A stretch of 64,000 nt of DNA. Source: Nonomuraea zeae (GTDB lineage Bacteria; Actinomycetota; Actinomycetes; Streptosporangiales; Streptosporangiaceae). The stretch spans positions 1-64,000 of the forward strand of contig NZ_VCKX01000025.1 of the NCBI RefSeq assembly GCF_005889725.1. The letters are read 5' to 3'. Positions within the stretch are counted from its first letter, which is position 1, and every line of letters starts with the position of its first letter. Below, one piece after another: positions 44,207 through 52,215 of this stretch. The translations under genes were made by a program, and so were the position numbers. The notes beneath the pieces were generated by a model. That model was not told the origin of the DNA. It made no database searches and saw nothing but the letters and a program-made list of their open reading frames with translations.

Positions 44207-44956
44207 ATGACACCTTGGGAGATGGTCGCGGTGCTCGCGGCCGGCATCGCGGGCGGCGCCATCAACACCGTGGTCGGCTCAGGATCGCTGATCACCTTTC
44301 CCACGCTGCTGGCCGTCGGCCTGCCCCCGATCACCGCCAACGTCTCCAACAACATCGGCCTGGTGCCCGGCGGGCTGACCGGCGTCATGGGCTACCGGGC
44401 GGAGCTGAAGGGCCAGCGGGGACGCCTGCTCCGGCTGGCCCCCGCCTCCGTCGCGGGCTCGCTCATCGGCGGCCTGCTGCTGCTCAACCTGCCCGAGCAG
44501 ACGTTCACCGCGGTCGTCACCGTGCTGATCGCGATCTCCTGCGCGCTCGTCGTGATCCAGCCCAGGCTCAACCGGCTGCTGGCCGACCGCCCCCGGCGGG
44601 CGCACGGCGGGCCCTGGCTGCTGCTCGGCGCGCTCGCGGCCGGCGCCTACGGCGGCTACTTCGGCGCCGGCCAGGGCATCCTGCTCATCGGCCTGATGGG
44701 CATCCTCCTCGACGAGGAGCTGCAACGGATCAACGCCGCCAAGAACGTCCTCGCCCTGCTGGTCAACTTCACCGCCGCCATCCTGTACATCCTGGTCGCC
44801 GACGTCGACTGGACGGCCGTGCTGCTGGTGGCGCTCGGCTCCATGGTGGGCGGGTTCCTCGGCGCCAAGGTCGGCCGCCGGCTCCCGCCCGCGGTCCTGC
44901 GCGGCGTGATCGTGTGCATCGGAGTCGTGGCGATCGTCAAGCTGCTGGCCGGGTAG
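44207..44956 (+). CDS. TauE/SafE-family anion exporter
   Basis: A 249-residue membrane protein with eight helices. The first repeat has GAINTVVGSGSLITFPTLLAVGLPPITANVSNNIGLVPG (in part) and the second GAYGGYFGAGQGILLIGLMGILL, the twin signatures of the TauE/SafE (DUF81) family. Substrates in the family include sulfite, sulfoacetate and other organosulfonates. It is a single gene with its own promoter; the metal-type importer follows after 45 bases. Confidence 0.93.
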   Translation: MTPWEMVAVLAAGIAGGAINTVVGSGSLITFPTLLAVGLPPITANVSNNIGLVPGGLTGVMGYRAELKGQRGRLLRLAPASVAGSLIGGLLLLNLPEQTFTAVVTVLIAISCALVVIQPRLNRLLADRPRRAHGGPWLLLGALAAGAYGGYFGAGQGILLIGLMGILLDEELQRINAAKNVLALLVNFTAAILYILVADVDWTAVLLVALGSMVGGFLGAKVGRRLPPAVLRGVIVCIGVVAIVKLLAG

Positions 44957-44975
44957 CCGGGCGATTTGCGCCACA

Positions 44976-44994
44976 AATGAAAATCGTTACCATT
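44976..44994 (+). promoter_or_regulatory. Zur-box-like palindrome over a leaderless promoter
   Basis: The 19-base element starts AATGAAAATC and ends GTTACCATT. Its core TGAAAATCGTTaccA matches the actinobacterial Zur consensus TGAAAATCGTTTTCA at 13 of 15 positions (consensus from general knowledge of Mycobacterium/Streptomyces Zur sites). It contains a -10-like TACCAT (44988-44993), with a possible -35 TTGCGC at 44966-44971. The ATG at 45002 is eight bases after the -10, so the mRNA may be leaderless. Confidence 0.6.
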
Positions 44995-45001
44995 GTCGGT
45001 C

Positions 45002-46528
45002 ATGCGCCTTGATCGTCGTACCTTCCTGTCCGCGGCCGCCGTCGCCCTGGCCGGTTGCGCGGCCCAGCCCGCCCCGGGCACCACCACGTCGTCGCAGCCC
45101 AGGCGGGGTGGCAGGCTGCGGGTGGCGTTCGCGGGCGGCGGTGCCCAGGAGAGCCTGGACCCGCATCTGGCCAACCTGTTCCTGGAGGCGTCGCGGTCCA
45201 AGGCGATGTTCGACAAGCTCGCCGACTACGGGACCGACGTGTCGATCGTGCCGCGCCTGGCCTCCGGGTGGGAGGCCGGCAAGGAGCTGACCACGTGGCG
45301 GGTCACGCTGCGCGAGGCCGCCTTCCACGACGGCCGGCCGGTACGCGCCGCGGACGTGCTCCACAGCTACGCCCGCATCGCCGACGAGAAGCGCACCTTC
45401 CGCGCCAAGGCGAACCTCGCCCTGATCGACCTCCCCAACAGCCGCGCGGCCGGCGAGCGCACGGTGGAGTTCGCGCTGAAGCGGCCCTACGCCGAGTTCC
45501 CCAACGTGCTGGCCGCCTTCGGGGCCTACATCGTGCCGGAGGGAGCCGACGAGTTCAGCCGGCCGGTCGGGTCGGGGCCGTTCGCGTTCGGGTCCTTCCA
45601 GCCGGGCCGGTCGCTGCTGCTCAAGCGCTTCGCCGGTCACTGGGACGGCGCGCCGTACGTGGACGAGCTCGAATACCTCGTCGCCAACGAGGAGTCCGCC
45701 CGGGTGAACGCCGTGCTCGGCGGCCAGGCCGACTACGCGCACGACCTGACCCCCGCCACGGCCCGCACCCACGAGGGCGGCGGCCGGATGGCCGTGGTCC
45801 GCCTGAGCAACAGCGGCATGCAGGCGTTCGCGATGAAGGTGGACCGGCCGCCCTTCGACGACCTGCGGCTGCGCCAGGCCATGTTCCTGCTGGCCGACCG
45901 CTCGCAGATGGTGGACAGCGTGCTGGCGGGCGCCGGGCAGGCCGGCAACGACCTGTTCGGCAAGGACTACCTGTACTACGCGGCCGACCTTCCCCAGCGC
46001 ACCCCCGACCTTGAGCAGGCCAGGTGGCTGATCGAGCGGGCCGGGGCGAAGGGGCTGCGGATCCAGCTCGACACCTCGGCCGCCGCCAGCGGCTTCATCG
46101 AGGCCGCCAGCGTCTTCGCCGACCAGGCCAGGCAGGCCGGTCTGGAGATCACCGCGAAGACCGGCAACAAGGACACCTACTGGGCGGACGTGCTGAACAA
46201 GGGCACGATCTGCTGCTACCGCTCCGGCGCCATGCCGATCGAGACGCACATCTCGCAGCGGCTGCTCTCCCACTCCACCACGAACGCCACCAAATGGGCT
46301 CGCCCCGAGTTCGACGCCCTCTACGACCAGGCGGTCGGAACCGCCGACGAGACCCGGCGCCGGGCGCTCTACCTGGACATGCAGCGCACGCTGCACGCCG
46401 AGGGCGGCTTCCTGGTCTGGGGCTTCGCCGACTGGCTGCTCGGCACCTCGCCCAGGCTGCGCGGCGTCGTCAACGCCCCCGCGAACACGCTCGACTGGGC
46501 CCGCTTCGACAAGGTGTGGCTGGCTTGA
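45002..46528 (+). CDS. Peptide/nickel-type (SBP family 5) ABC binding lipoprotein
   Basis: The protein has 508 residues. The N-terminus MRLDRRTFLSAAAVALAGC combines a twin-arginine pattern with a lipobox, so it is probably exported folded and lipid-anchored. The large SBP_5 fold shows LDPHLANLFLEASRSKAMFDKLADYG, WRVTLREAAFHDGRPVRAADVLHSY and SGPFAFGSFQPG (in part). SBP_5 proteins bind oligopeptides, nickel/heme or opine-type metallophores. ATG 45002 has no ribosome site, which fits leaderless translation. The Zur-like box argues for a zinc-related ligand. First gene of a five-gene overlapping operon. Confidence 0.9.
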   Translation: MRLDRRTFLSAAAVALAGCAAQPAPGTTTSSQPRRGGRLRVAFAGGGAQESLDPHLANLFLEASRSKAMFDKLADYGTDVSIVPRLASGWEAGKELTTWRVTLREAAFHDGRPVRAADVLHSYARIADEKRTFRAKANLALIDLPNSRAAGERTVEFALKRPYAEFPNVLAAFGAYIVPEGADEFSRPVGSGPFAFGSFQPGRSLLLKRFAGHWDGAPYVDELEYLVANEESARVNAVLGGQADYAHDLTPATARTHEGGGRMAVVRLSNSGMQAFAMKVDRPPFDDLRLRQAMFLLADRSQMVDSVLAGAGQAGNDLFGKDYLYYAADLPQRTPDLEQARWLIERAGAKGLRIQLDTSAAASGFIEAASVFADQARQAGLEITAKTGNKDTYWADVLNKGTICCYRSGAMPIETHISQRLLSHSTTNATKWARPEFDALYDQAVGTADETRRRALYLDMQRTLHAEGGFLVWGFADWLLGTSPRLRGVVNAPANTLDWARFDKVWLA

Positions 46529-47475
46529 GCCTGACCCGGTACGCGCTGCGGCGGCTGCTGCTCGGCGTCGCGCAGGTCGTGGCCGTGGCCACGCTGGTGT
46601 TCGCGCTGACGGAGGCGCTGCCCGGCGACGCCGCCGTGGTGCTGGCCGGCGACATCCCGGACGAGGAGCGCATCGCCCGGCTCCGCGAGTCCCTGGAGCT
46701 GGATCGGCCCGCCGTCGAGCGGTGGGCGGACTGGCTGGCCGGGCTCGCGGGCGGCGACCTCGGCGGCTCGCTGGTCTCCGGCCGCCCGGTGGCCGGGGTG
46801 CTGGCCGACGCCCTGCCGCCGACACTGGTCCTCGCCGGGATCACCCTGCTCCTGCTCGTGCCCGTCTCGGTGGGAGCCGGGGTGGCCGCGGCGGTGTGGC
46901 AGGGCGGGCTGCTCGACCGGGTGCTGACCACCGTGACCGTGGGCCTGTACGCCATCCCCGAGTTCGCGCTCGGGGTGGTGCTGGTCGCGCTGTTCGCGGT
47001 GCGGCTCGGCTGGTTCCCGCCCACGGCGGTGGGCGCGCCGGCGAACCTGCTCGAACAGCCCGCGCTGCTGGTGCTCCCGCTCGTGGTGCTGCTGGCCCGG
47101 CCGGTCTGCTCGATCAGCCGCCTGGTCCGCGCGGGCCTGATCGACGCGCTCGGCTCCGGTTACGCGGCGCACGCCCGGCGGCTGGGGCTGTCCCCTTGGC
47201 GGGTACGCCTCGCGCACGCGCTGCCGAACGCGCTCGCGCCCGCCGCGCAGCAGCTGGCCAGGACGACGGACTGGCTGCTCGGCGGGGTGATCGTGGTCGA
47301 GTCGGTGTTCGTGATCCCCGGGCTCGGGACGCTGCTGAACGACTCGGTGGCGGCCAGGGACATCCCGGTGATCCAGGCGTTGTGCGTGCTGTTCGCCGCG
47401 ACCACGGTGGCCGTGAACCTGGCCGCCGACCTGGCGGCGTACCGGCTGGCCCCGGCGACGGCGGGCGCGCGATGA
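46525..47475 (+). CDS. DppB/NikB-type permease
   Basis: A 316-residue permease with six helices. Family features: RYALRRLLLGVAQVVAVATLVFAL at the N-terminus, the ALPGDAA loop, the EAA-like LIDALGSGYAAHARRLGLSPWRVRLAHALPNALAP (in part), and VVESVFVIPGLGTLL near the C-terminus. TTG 46525 overlaps the binding-protein stop (TTGA). It forms the channel with the next permease. Confidence 0.92.
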   Translation: MSLTRYALRRLLLGVAQVVAVATLVFALTEALPGDAAVVLAGDIPDEERIARLRESLELDRPAVERWADWLAGLAGGDLGGSLVSGRPVAGVLADALPPTLVLAGITLLLLVPVSVGAGVAAAVWQGGLLDRVLTTVTVGLYAIPEFALGVVLVALFAVRLGWFPPTAVGAPANLLEQPALLVLPLVVLLARPVCSISRLVRAGLIDALGSGYAAHARRLGLSPWRVRLAHALPNALAPAAQQLARTTDWLLGGVIVVESVFVIPGLGTLLNDSVAARDIPVIQALCVLFAATTVAVNLAADLAAYRLAPATAGAR

Positions 47476-48269
47476 CGGGCCCGGGGAGCGGCGCGGTGCA
47501 TCGGGGGGCCGGGGTGTCGCTCATGGCGGTGCCGCTGCTGATCGCGCTCCTGGGGCCCTGGCTGGCGGGAGCGCCCGAGCCACGTGGCGTCTCCTTCGCC
47601 GCCGTGCCCCCGCTGGGCACGGACTTCGTGGGGCGGGACGTGTGGGAGCAGGTGCTGCTCGGCGGCCGTTCCGTGGTCTCCGTCGCGGTGCTGGCGACGC
47701 TGATGGCGTACGCGGCCGGGGTGCCGCTGGGCCTGGCGGCGGCGCTGGCCGGCCGGCGGTGGCTGGACGAGGTGCTGATGCGCCCGCTCGACCTGCTGCT
47801 GGCGGTGCCTTCGCTGCTGCTGCTCGTCATGCTGGCCGCGCTGTTCTCGCCGGGCCCGGTGGCGCTGGTGCTGATCGTGGCGCTGATCGGGCTGCCCGAG
47901 GTGGTGCGGATCTCCAGGGCGGCGGCGCTGGAGGCGGCGGGCGGCACGGCGATGCAGGCGCTGCGGTTGCAAGGGGAGACGTGGTGGCGCAGGGCCGTCG
48001 GGTACGCCGGCCGCTCGATGCTCTCCACGCTGGTGGCCGACGTCGGCGTACGGCTGGTCGGCGCGCTCTACCTGGTGGCCTCGGCGAGCTTCCTGGGCGT
48101 GGGCCTCGCGCCGGACGCGAGCGACTGGGCGGTCATGGTCGATCGCAACAGGACGGGGATGTTCCTGCAGCCGTGGGCCGTGCTGGCGCCCGCGCTGCTG
48201 ATCGTGGCCCTCTCGGTGGGGCTGAACCTGACCTTCGACCGGGCGGCGGGAAAGGGCGGCAGGCCGTGA
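47472..48269 (+). CDS. DppC/NikC-type permease
   Basis: A 265-residue permease with about six helices. LGTDFVGRDVWEQVLLGGRSVVSVAVLA matches the DppC entry motif (LGTDxxGRD), and EVVRISRAAALEAAGGTAMQALRLQG is the EAA loop. The start overlaps the previous stop (ATGA). It is part of the same importer. Confidence 0.92.
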   Translation: MTGPGSGAVHRGAGVSLMAVPLLIALLGPWLAGAPEPRGVSFAAVPPLGTDFVGRDVWEQVLLGGRSVVSVAVLATLMAYAAGVPLGLAAALAGRRWLDEVLMRPLDLLLAVPSLLLLVMLAALFSPGPVALVLIVALIGLPEVVRISRAAALEAAGGTAMQALRLQGETWWRRAVGYAGRSMLSTLVADVGVRLVGALYLVASASFLGVGLAPDASDWAVMVDRNRTGMFLQPWAVLAPALLIVALSVGLNLTFDRAAGKGGRP

Positions 48270-49726
48270 TACTCCAGGTCGACGGGCTGCGGGCCGAGGT
48301 TGACGGGCGGGCGCTGGTGGACGGCGTGTCGTTCGAGCTGGCCGCGGGCGAGGTACTGGCGCTGGTGGGCGCCTCGGGCAGCGGCAAGACCACGGCGGGG
48401 CTGGCGCTGCTCGGGGAGCACGCGCCGGGGGTGCGGCTGTCCGGCGCGGTACGGCTCGCCCCCGGCGTGGTCGCGTACGTGCCCCAGCATCCGGCCGGCG
48501 CGCTCAACCCGGTGCGCCGGGTGGGCGGCGTCCTGAAAGAGATCGCCCGGCAATGTGGGAAGGCCGACGAGGGGGTGCGGGAGGCGGCCCGCCGTCGCGG
48601 GGCGGTCGATGAGCGGGTGCGGGAGGCGGCTCGGCGGGCGCGGCTGCCGGTCGAGCTGCTCGGCCGCTACCCGCACCAGCTCTCCGGCGGCCAGCAGCAG
48701 CGCGTCGTGCTGGCCCAGGCGCTGCTGCTGGACCCCGTGCTGATCGTCGCCGACGAGCCGACGACCGGCCAGGACGGCCTGATCCGGGCGGAGGTCATCG
48801 AGGAGTTCCGCGGGCTGCGCGCGCAGGGCATCGCCCTGGTGCTGCTCAGCCACGACCTCGCCATGGTGCGGGCGCTGGCCGACCACGTGGCGGTCATGCG
48901 GGCAGGCCGCGTCGTCGAGTCAGGCCCCGCGGACGCCGTGCTGAACACCCCTCGCCACGACTACACCCGCCGCCTGCTCGCGACGCGCCCCATCCCCAGA
49001 GCCCCCATACCCAGAGCCCCCATCCCTGGAGCCTCCGTCGCCGGGGCCGCGGCGACGCCGTCGATCGAGGTGCGCGACCTGGTGGCCGGGCACCGGCGCA
49101 CGCCCGTGCTCCGGGAGGTGAGCCTGAGCGCCGCCGCCGGGGAGTGCGTGGCCGTGGTCGGCAGGTCGGGCAGCGGCAAGACGACCCTGGCCCGGTGCGT
49201 GGCCGGCCTGCACAGGCCCGCCTCCGGCACGATCACCATGAACGGCGAGCCGCTCCCGCGCCGCCTGCCCGCCCGCGCCCGCGACGTCCAGTACGTCTTC
49301 CAGGACGCCCGCGCCTCCTTCGACCCGTACCGTGGCGTGTCCGCCCAGGTCGCCCGCACGGCCGTCAGGTTGCGCGGCGCCACCCCGGCCCAGGCCGCGG
49401 CGGCCGCGCGGGCCATGCTGGAGCGGGTCGGCCTCGACGAGCACACGACGGGACGCCGTCCCGCGGCGTTGTCGGGGGGCGAGCTGCAACGGGCCGCGCT
49501 GGCCCGCGCGCTGCTGGCCGAGCCGAAGGTGCTCATCTGCGACGAGATCACCTCCGGCCTGGACGCGCTCGTCCAGGCCGCCATCCTCGACCTGCTTGAC
49601 TCGCTGCGCCGCGACCTCGGGCTCACACTGCTGCTCATCAGCCACGACCGGGACGTGGTGGCCAGGCTCGCCGACCGGGTCGTGGCGCTGGAGGGCGGCC
49701 TGATCACCTCGGAGAGTGCACAGTGA
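48266..49726 (+). CDS. Fused double ATPase (DppD-DppF type)
   Basis: The protein has 486 residues with two complete nucleotide-binding domains. The first (about 1-245) has Walker A GASGSGKTT, signature LSGGQQQRVVLAQALL and Walker B LIVADEPTTGQD. The second (about 270-486) has GRSGSGKTTLA, LSGGELQRAALARALL and VLICDEITSGLD. The linker holds a PIPRA repeat. Separate DppD and DppF genes are the norm; this fusion makes a ready-made heterodimer. GTG 48266 overlaps the permease stop (GTGA). Confidence 0.93.
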   Translation: MILQVDGLRAEVDGRALVDGVSFELAAGEVLALVGASGSGKTTAGLALLGEHAPGVRLSGAVRLAPGVVAYVPQHPAGALNPVRRVGGVLKEIARQCGKADEGVREAARRRGAVDERVREAARRARLPVELLGRYPHQLSGGQQQRVVLAQALLLDPVLIVADEPTTGQDGLIRAEVIEEFRGLRAQGIALVLLSHDLAMVRALADHVAVMRAGRVVESGPADAVLNTPRHDYTRRLLATRPIPRAPIPRAPIPGASVAGAAATPSIEVRDLVAGHRRTPVLREVSLSAAAGECVAVVGRSGSGKTTLARCVAGLHRPASGTITMNGEPLPRRLPARARDVQYVFQDARASFDPYRGVSAQVARTAVRLRGATPAQAAAAARAMLERVGLDEHTTGRRPAALSGGELQRAALARALLAEPKVLICDEITSGLDALVQAAILDLLDSLRRDLGLTLLLISHDRDVVARLADRVVALEGGLITSESAQ

Positions 49727-50301
49727 ACGGCTACACCGTCACCACCGCCGCGCCCGGCCACCTGGAGGGCGCGCGCCGGGTCATGCTCGACACGTTCCAC
49801 CGCGAGTTCGGCTACGGCTACCAGCCCCGATGGCACTGGGACGTGGTGGACCTGGAGGAGGTCTACCTGCGTCCCGCCGGGCACACGCTGATCGTCGCGC
49901 TGCACGACGGCGAGGTGGTCGGCACCACGGCCGTGCGCGCGGGCGGCCCGAAGAGCCCGCCGCACCCCGAGTGGCTGGCCCGGCTCTACCCGGACGACGT
50001 CACGGCCCAGCTCTTCCGCGTGTACGTGGACCCCGCCCACCGCCGGCACGGCCTGGCCGGGGAGATGGTCCGGCAGGCCGGCCGCTTCGTCGCCGGGCAC
50101 GGCGGTTACCGTGCCCTCTACCTGCACACCGACACGCGGGTCCGGGGTGCGGAAGAGTTCTGGCGCTCGGTGGCGGAGCCCGTGTTCGACGCCCGCGACG
50201 GCGACCCCGGCCACTTCCAGACCCTCCACTTCGAGCTTCCGCTGACCGGTCTCAACCGGACATCCCGAGCAGGAAGGCGGCGGGGATCAGTGCCACGGTG
50301 A
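49723..50301 (+). CDS. GNAT-family acetyltransferase
   Basis: The protein has 192 residues. The acetyl-CoA loop is seen as LFRVYVDPAHRRHGLAGEMVRQA (R-R-H-G-L-A variant of Q/RxxGxG/A) near residues 98-120, with strand LIVALHDGEVVGTTAVR before it. GTG 49723 overlaps the ATPase stop (GTGA), so it is the fifth member of the operon. It may acetylate the imported ligand or a related amine; substrate unknown. The last 50 bases overlap the convergent membrane protein gene. Confidence 0.85.
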   Translation: MNGYTVTTAAPGHLEGARRVMLDTFHREFGYGYQPRWHWDVVDLEEVYLRPAGHTLIVALHDGEVVGTTAVRAGGPKSPPHPEWLARLYPDDVTAQLFRVYVDPAHRRHGLAGEMVRQAGRFVAGHGGYRALYLHTDTRVRGAEEFWRSVAEPVFDARDGDPGHFQTLHFELPLTGLNRTSRAGRRRGSVPR

Positions 50302-50953
50302 GCCCGACGGCCCACCAGCGGGGCGCGGGACCGTCGCGCAGCACGGCGACGCCGGCGGGCACCAGGGCCACGGCGAGCCCGGCGAGCGCGAGCAGCGCGA
50401 CCGGGTCGCTGCTGCCCTTGAGCACCCCGAGCGGCAGCCCGGCCGCCAGCCCGAGCGCCACGCAGCGGACCGGGCCGAGCGCCCTGGACAGGTGGGCGCC
50501 GATCGCGAGCACGATCCAGCCGCCCATGATGGCCACGTTGACCGCCTTGAAGACGTGGAACGCGCCGTAGGTGGATGCGACCGCCCGCTGCGCCGCCTCC
50601 AGGCCGAACGCGTCCACGAGCTGGAAGGCCAGGTGGCTCACCCCGGCGTGGAACACCCGGCCGAACAGCCCGAGCACCACCAGCGTGCCGCCCCACCTGG
50701 CCCAGCCGGGCCTTGTCGCCCCGATCGTCCGGGTGAGTGCGCTCACCCCGGGCCACAGCAGCACGATCCCCGCCGCGAACAGGCTGTAGGACAGGACCAT
50801 CCGCCCGGGGGCGGCGGCGTAGGCGGCGAGCTGGCCGGGGAAGAAGTCGTCCGCGCCGGTCCGGGCGAGCACTCCGGCCAGGAGCAGCAGCGGCCCGAGC
50901 ACCAGCCCGGCGCCCTCGACCCAGCGACCGGGGAACGTGTGCGTGATCGTCAT
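50252..50953 (-). CDS. Hypothetical membrane protein
   Basis: A 233-residue protein with about seven hydrophobic helices (for example VLGPLLLLAGVLA near 18-30, MVLSYSLFAAGIVLLW near 52-67, and ALIPAAFLLGM at the end). It resembles DUF4386-like or other uncharacterised actinobacterial membrane proteins; no motif gives a function. ATG 50953 lacks a strong ribosome site. Its 3' end overlaps the convergent GNAT gene by 50 bases. Confidence 0.8.
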   Translation of the reverse strand: MTITHTFPGRWVEGAGLVLGPLLLLAGVLARTGADDFFPGQLAAYAAAPGRMVLSYSLFAAGIVLLWPGVSALTRTIGATRPGWARWGGTLVVLGLFGRVFHAGVSHLAFQLVDAFGLEAAQRAVASTYGAFHVFKAVNVAIMGGWIVLAIGAHLSRALGPVRCVALGLAAGLPLGVLKGSSDPVALLALAGLAVALVPAGVAVLRDGPAPRWWAVGLTVALIPAAFLLGMSG

Positions 50954-51020
50954 GCCGTCGATTCAACCGGCGGCCCCGCGCCCGCACACGGGCGCTGCCA
51001 CGAGACCTGGAGGTAGTCCG

Positions 51021-51099
51021 GGCACTACCGTCACTAGCGCGCGATGCCCTCCCTGACGGCAGGCACTACCGTCACTCCCCGGCGGTGCTCTCCCTGACG
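51021..51099. repeat. 41-base imperfect tandem duplication at the end of a LacI gene
   Basis: ggcactaccgtcact occurs at 51021-51035 and 51062-51076, and ctccctgacg at 51049-51058 and 51090-51099, both with a 41-base offset. The right copy is the last codons and stop of the LacI gene plus about ten following bases; the left copy is a non-coding echo of the same tail. Confidence 0.8.
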
Positions 51100-52085
51100 A
51101 TCAGCCGGTGCGGGACCACGATCTCGGAGGGCGCGGCGGCCGTGCCGTTGATCGACTCCATCAGCGTGTCCACCGCCGCCCGCGCGATCACCCCCTTGTC
51201 GGGCGCGACCGTGGTCAGGCTCGGCGTGCTGTACTGGCCCTCCTCGATGCCGTCCAGCCCGACCACTGCCACGTCGTCGGGCACGCGGCGGCCCGCCCTG
51301 GTCAGCGCCCTGATCGCGCCCAGCGCGAGCAGGTCGTTGTAGCAGAACACGGCGTCGGGCGGCTCGGGCAGGGCCAGCAGCCGCTCCATGGCCTCGGCGC
51401 CCAGCCGCCGGTGGAAGTGCGGGGTGGCGGCCACGAGCCGGTCGTCCACCTCCAGGCCCGCGTGGGCGTGCGCCTGCCGGTATCCGGCGGTCCTGAGCTG
51501 GGCGGTCTCGCCGGTCGCGTACGGCTGGTCGCCGATGGCGGCCACCCGGCGCCGGCCCAGGCTCAGCAGGTGGGCGGTGGCCTCGCGGGCGGCGGCCACG
51601 TTGTCGATGGCCACGTGGTGGAAGCTGCCGTTGAAGATGTGCTCGCCGAGCAGCACGATCGGGATCCGGTTGCCCCGGGCGCGCAGCTCGTCGGCGGAGA
51701 CGGCCAGCGGGCTGAGCAGCAGCCCGTCGAACAGCGTGGCCCGCGAGTCGCGCCCGAGCAGCTCCCGCTCCCGGTCACCGTCGCCGTCGGTCTGGTCGAT
51801 CATCACCACGTAGCCGTGCGTGCGGGCCGCGGTGATCACCTCGCGGGCCAGCTCGGCGAAGTACGGCACGTCCAGCTCGGGCACCACCAGGGCGATCATC
51901 CCGGTCCGCCCCTGCTTGAGGTTGCGGGCGATCAGATTGGGACGGTAGTCGAGCTCGTCCAGCACGGCCTGCACGCGGGCACGCAGCTCGGCGGAGACCG
52001 GCGCGTAACCGTTCACCACGTTGGACACGGTGCGAATCGATACGTTCGCCCGTTTGGCAACGTCACGCAGGGTTGGACCGGCCAT
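51072..52085 (-). CDS. LacI-family regulator of the second sugar locus
   Basis: The product has 337 residues. The helix-turn-helix TLRDVAKRANVSIRTVSNVVNGYAPVSAELRARV (in part) is near-canonical, with hinge LIARNLKQGRTG and an effector domain with VVPELDVPYFAELAREV and DAVFCYNDLLALGAIRAL. It is divergent from the second CUT1 importer; twin palindromes lie between. It probably represses the operon 52216-57398 and itself until an oligosaccharide binds. Confidence 0.94.
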   Translation of the reverse strand: MAGPTLRDVAKRANVSIRTVSNVVNGYAPVSAELRARVQAVLDELDYRPNLIARNLKQGRTGMIALVVPELDVPYFAELAREVITAARTHGYVVMIDQTDGDGDRERELLGRDSRATLFDGLLLSPLAVSADELRARGNRIPIVLLGEHIFNGSFHHVAIDNVAAAREATAHLLSLGRRRVAAIGDQPYATGETAQLRTAGYRQAHAHAGLEVDDRLVAATPHFHRRLGAEAMERLLALPEPPDAVFCYNDLLALGAIRALTRAGRRVPDDVAVVGLDGIEEGQYSTPSLTTVAPDKGVIARAAVDTLMESINGTAAAPSEIVVPHRLIVRESTAGE

Positions 52086-52137
52086 GCGTCTCCTATACCT
52101 CCGACTGCTCCGCTTGGGAAGATCCTAAATCTTCTCT

Positions 52138-52150
52138 TGCATCGTTGCAG
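52138..52150. promoter_or_regulatory. LacI operator copy 1
   Basis: TGCATCGTTGCAG, an inverted repeat TGCA-TCGT-TGCA, lies 53 bases before the LacI gene start and 66 before the importer start. It matches copy 2 exactly over these 13 bases, with a 31-base offset (three helical turns). Confidence 0.65.
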
Positions 52151-52167
52151 ACAAGTATGCATGATGT

Positions 52168-52181
52168 CTGCATCGTTGCAG
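52168..52181. promoter_or_regulatory. LacI operator copy 2
   Basis: CTGCA-TCGT-TGCAG is a perfect 5-base inverted repeat, 35 bases upstream of the binding-protein ATG. Its identity with copy 1 on the same face of the helix suggests cooperative binding by the divergent LacI regulator. Confidence 0.7.
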
Positions 52182-52215
52182 AGCTCTCACTGGAGCCCAG
52201 GCCGAGGAGTCAGAG

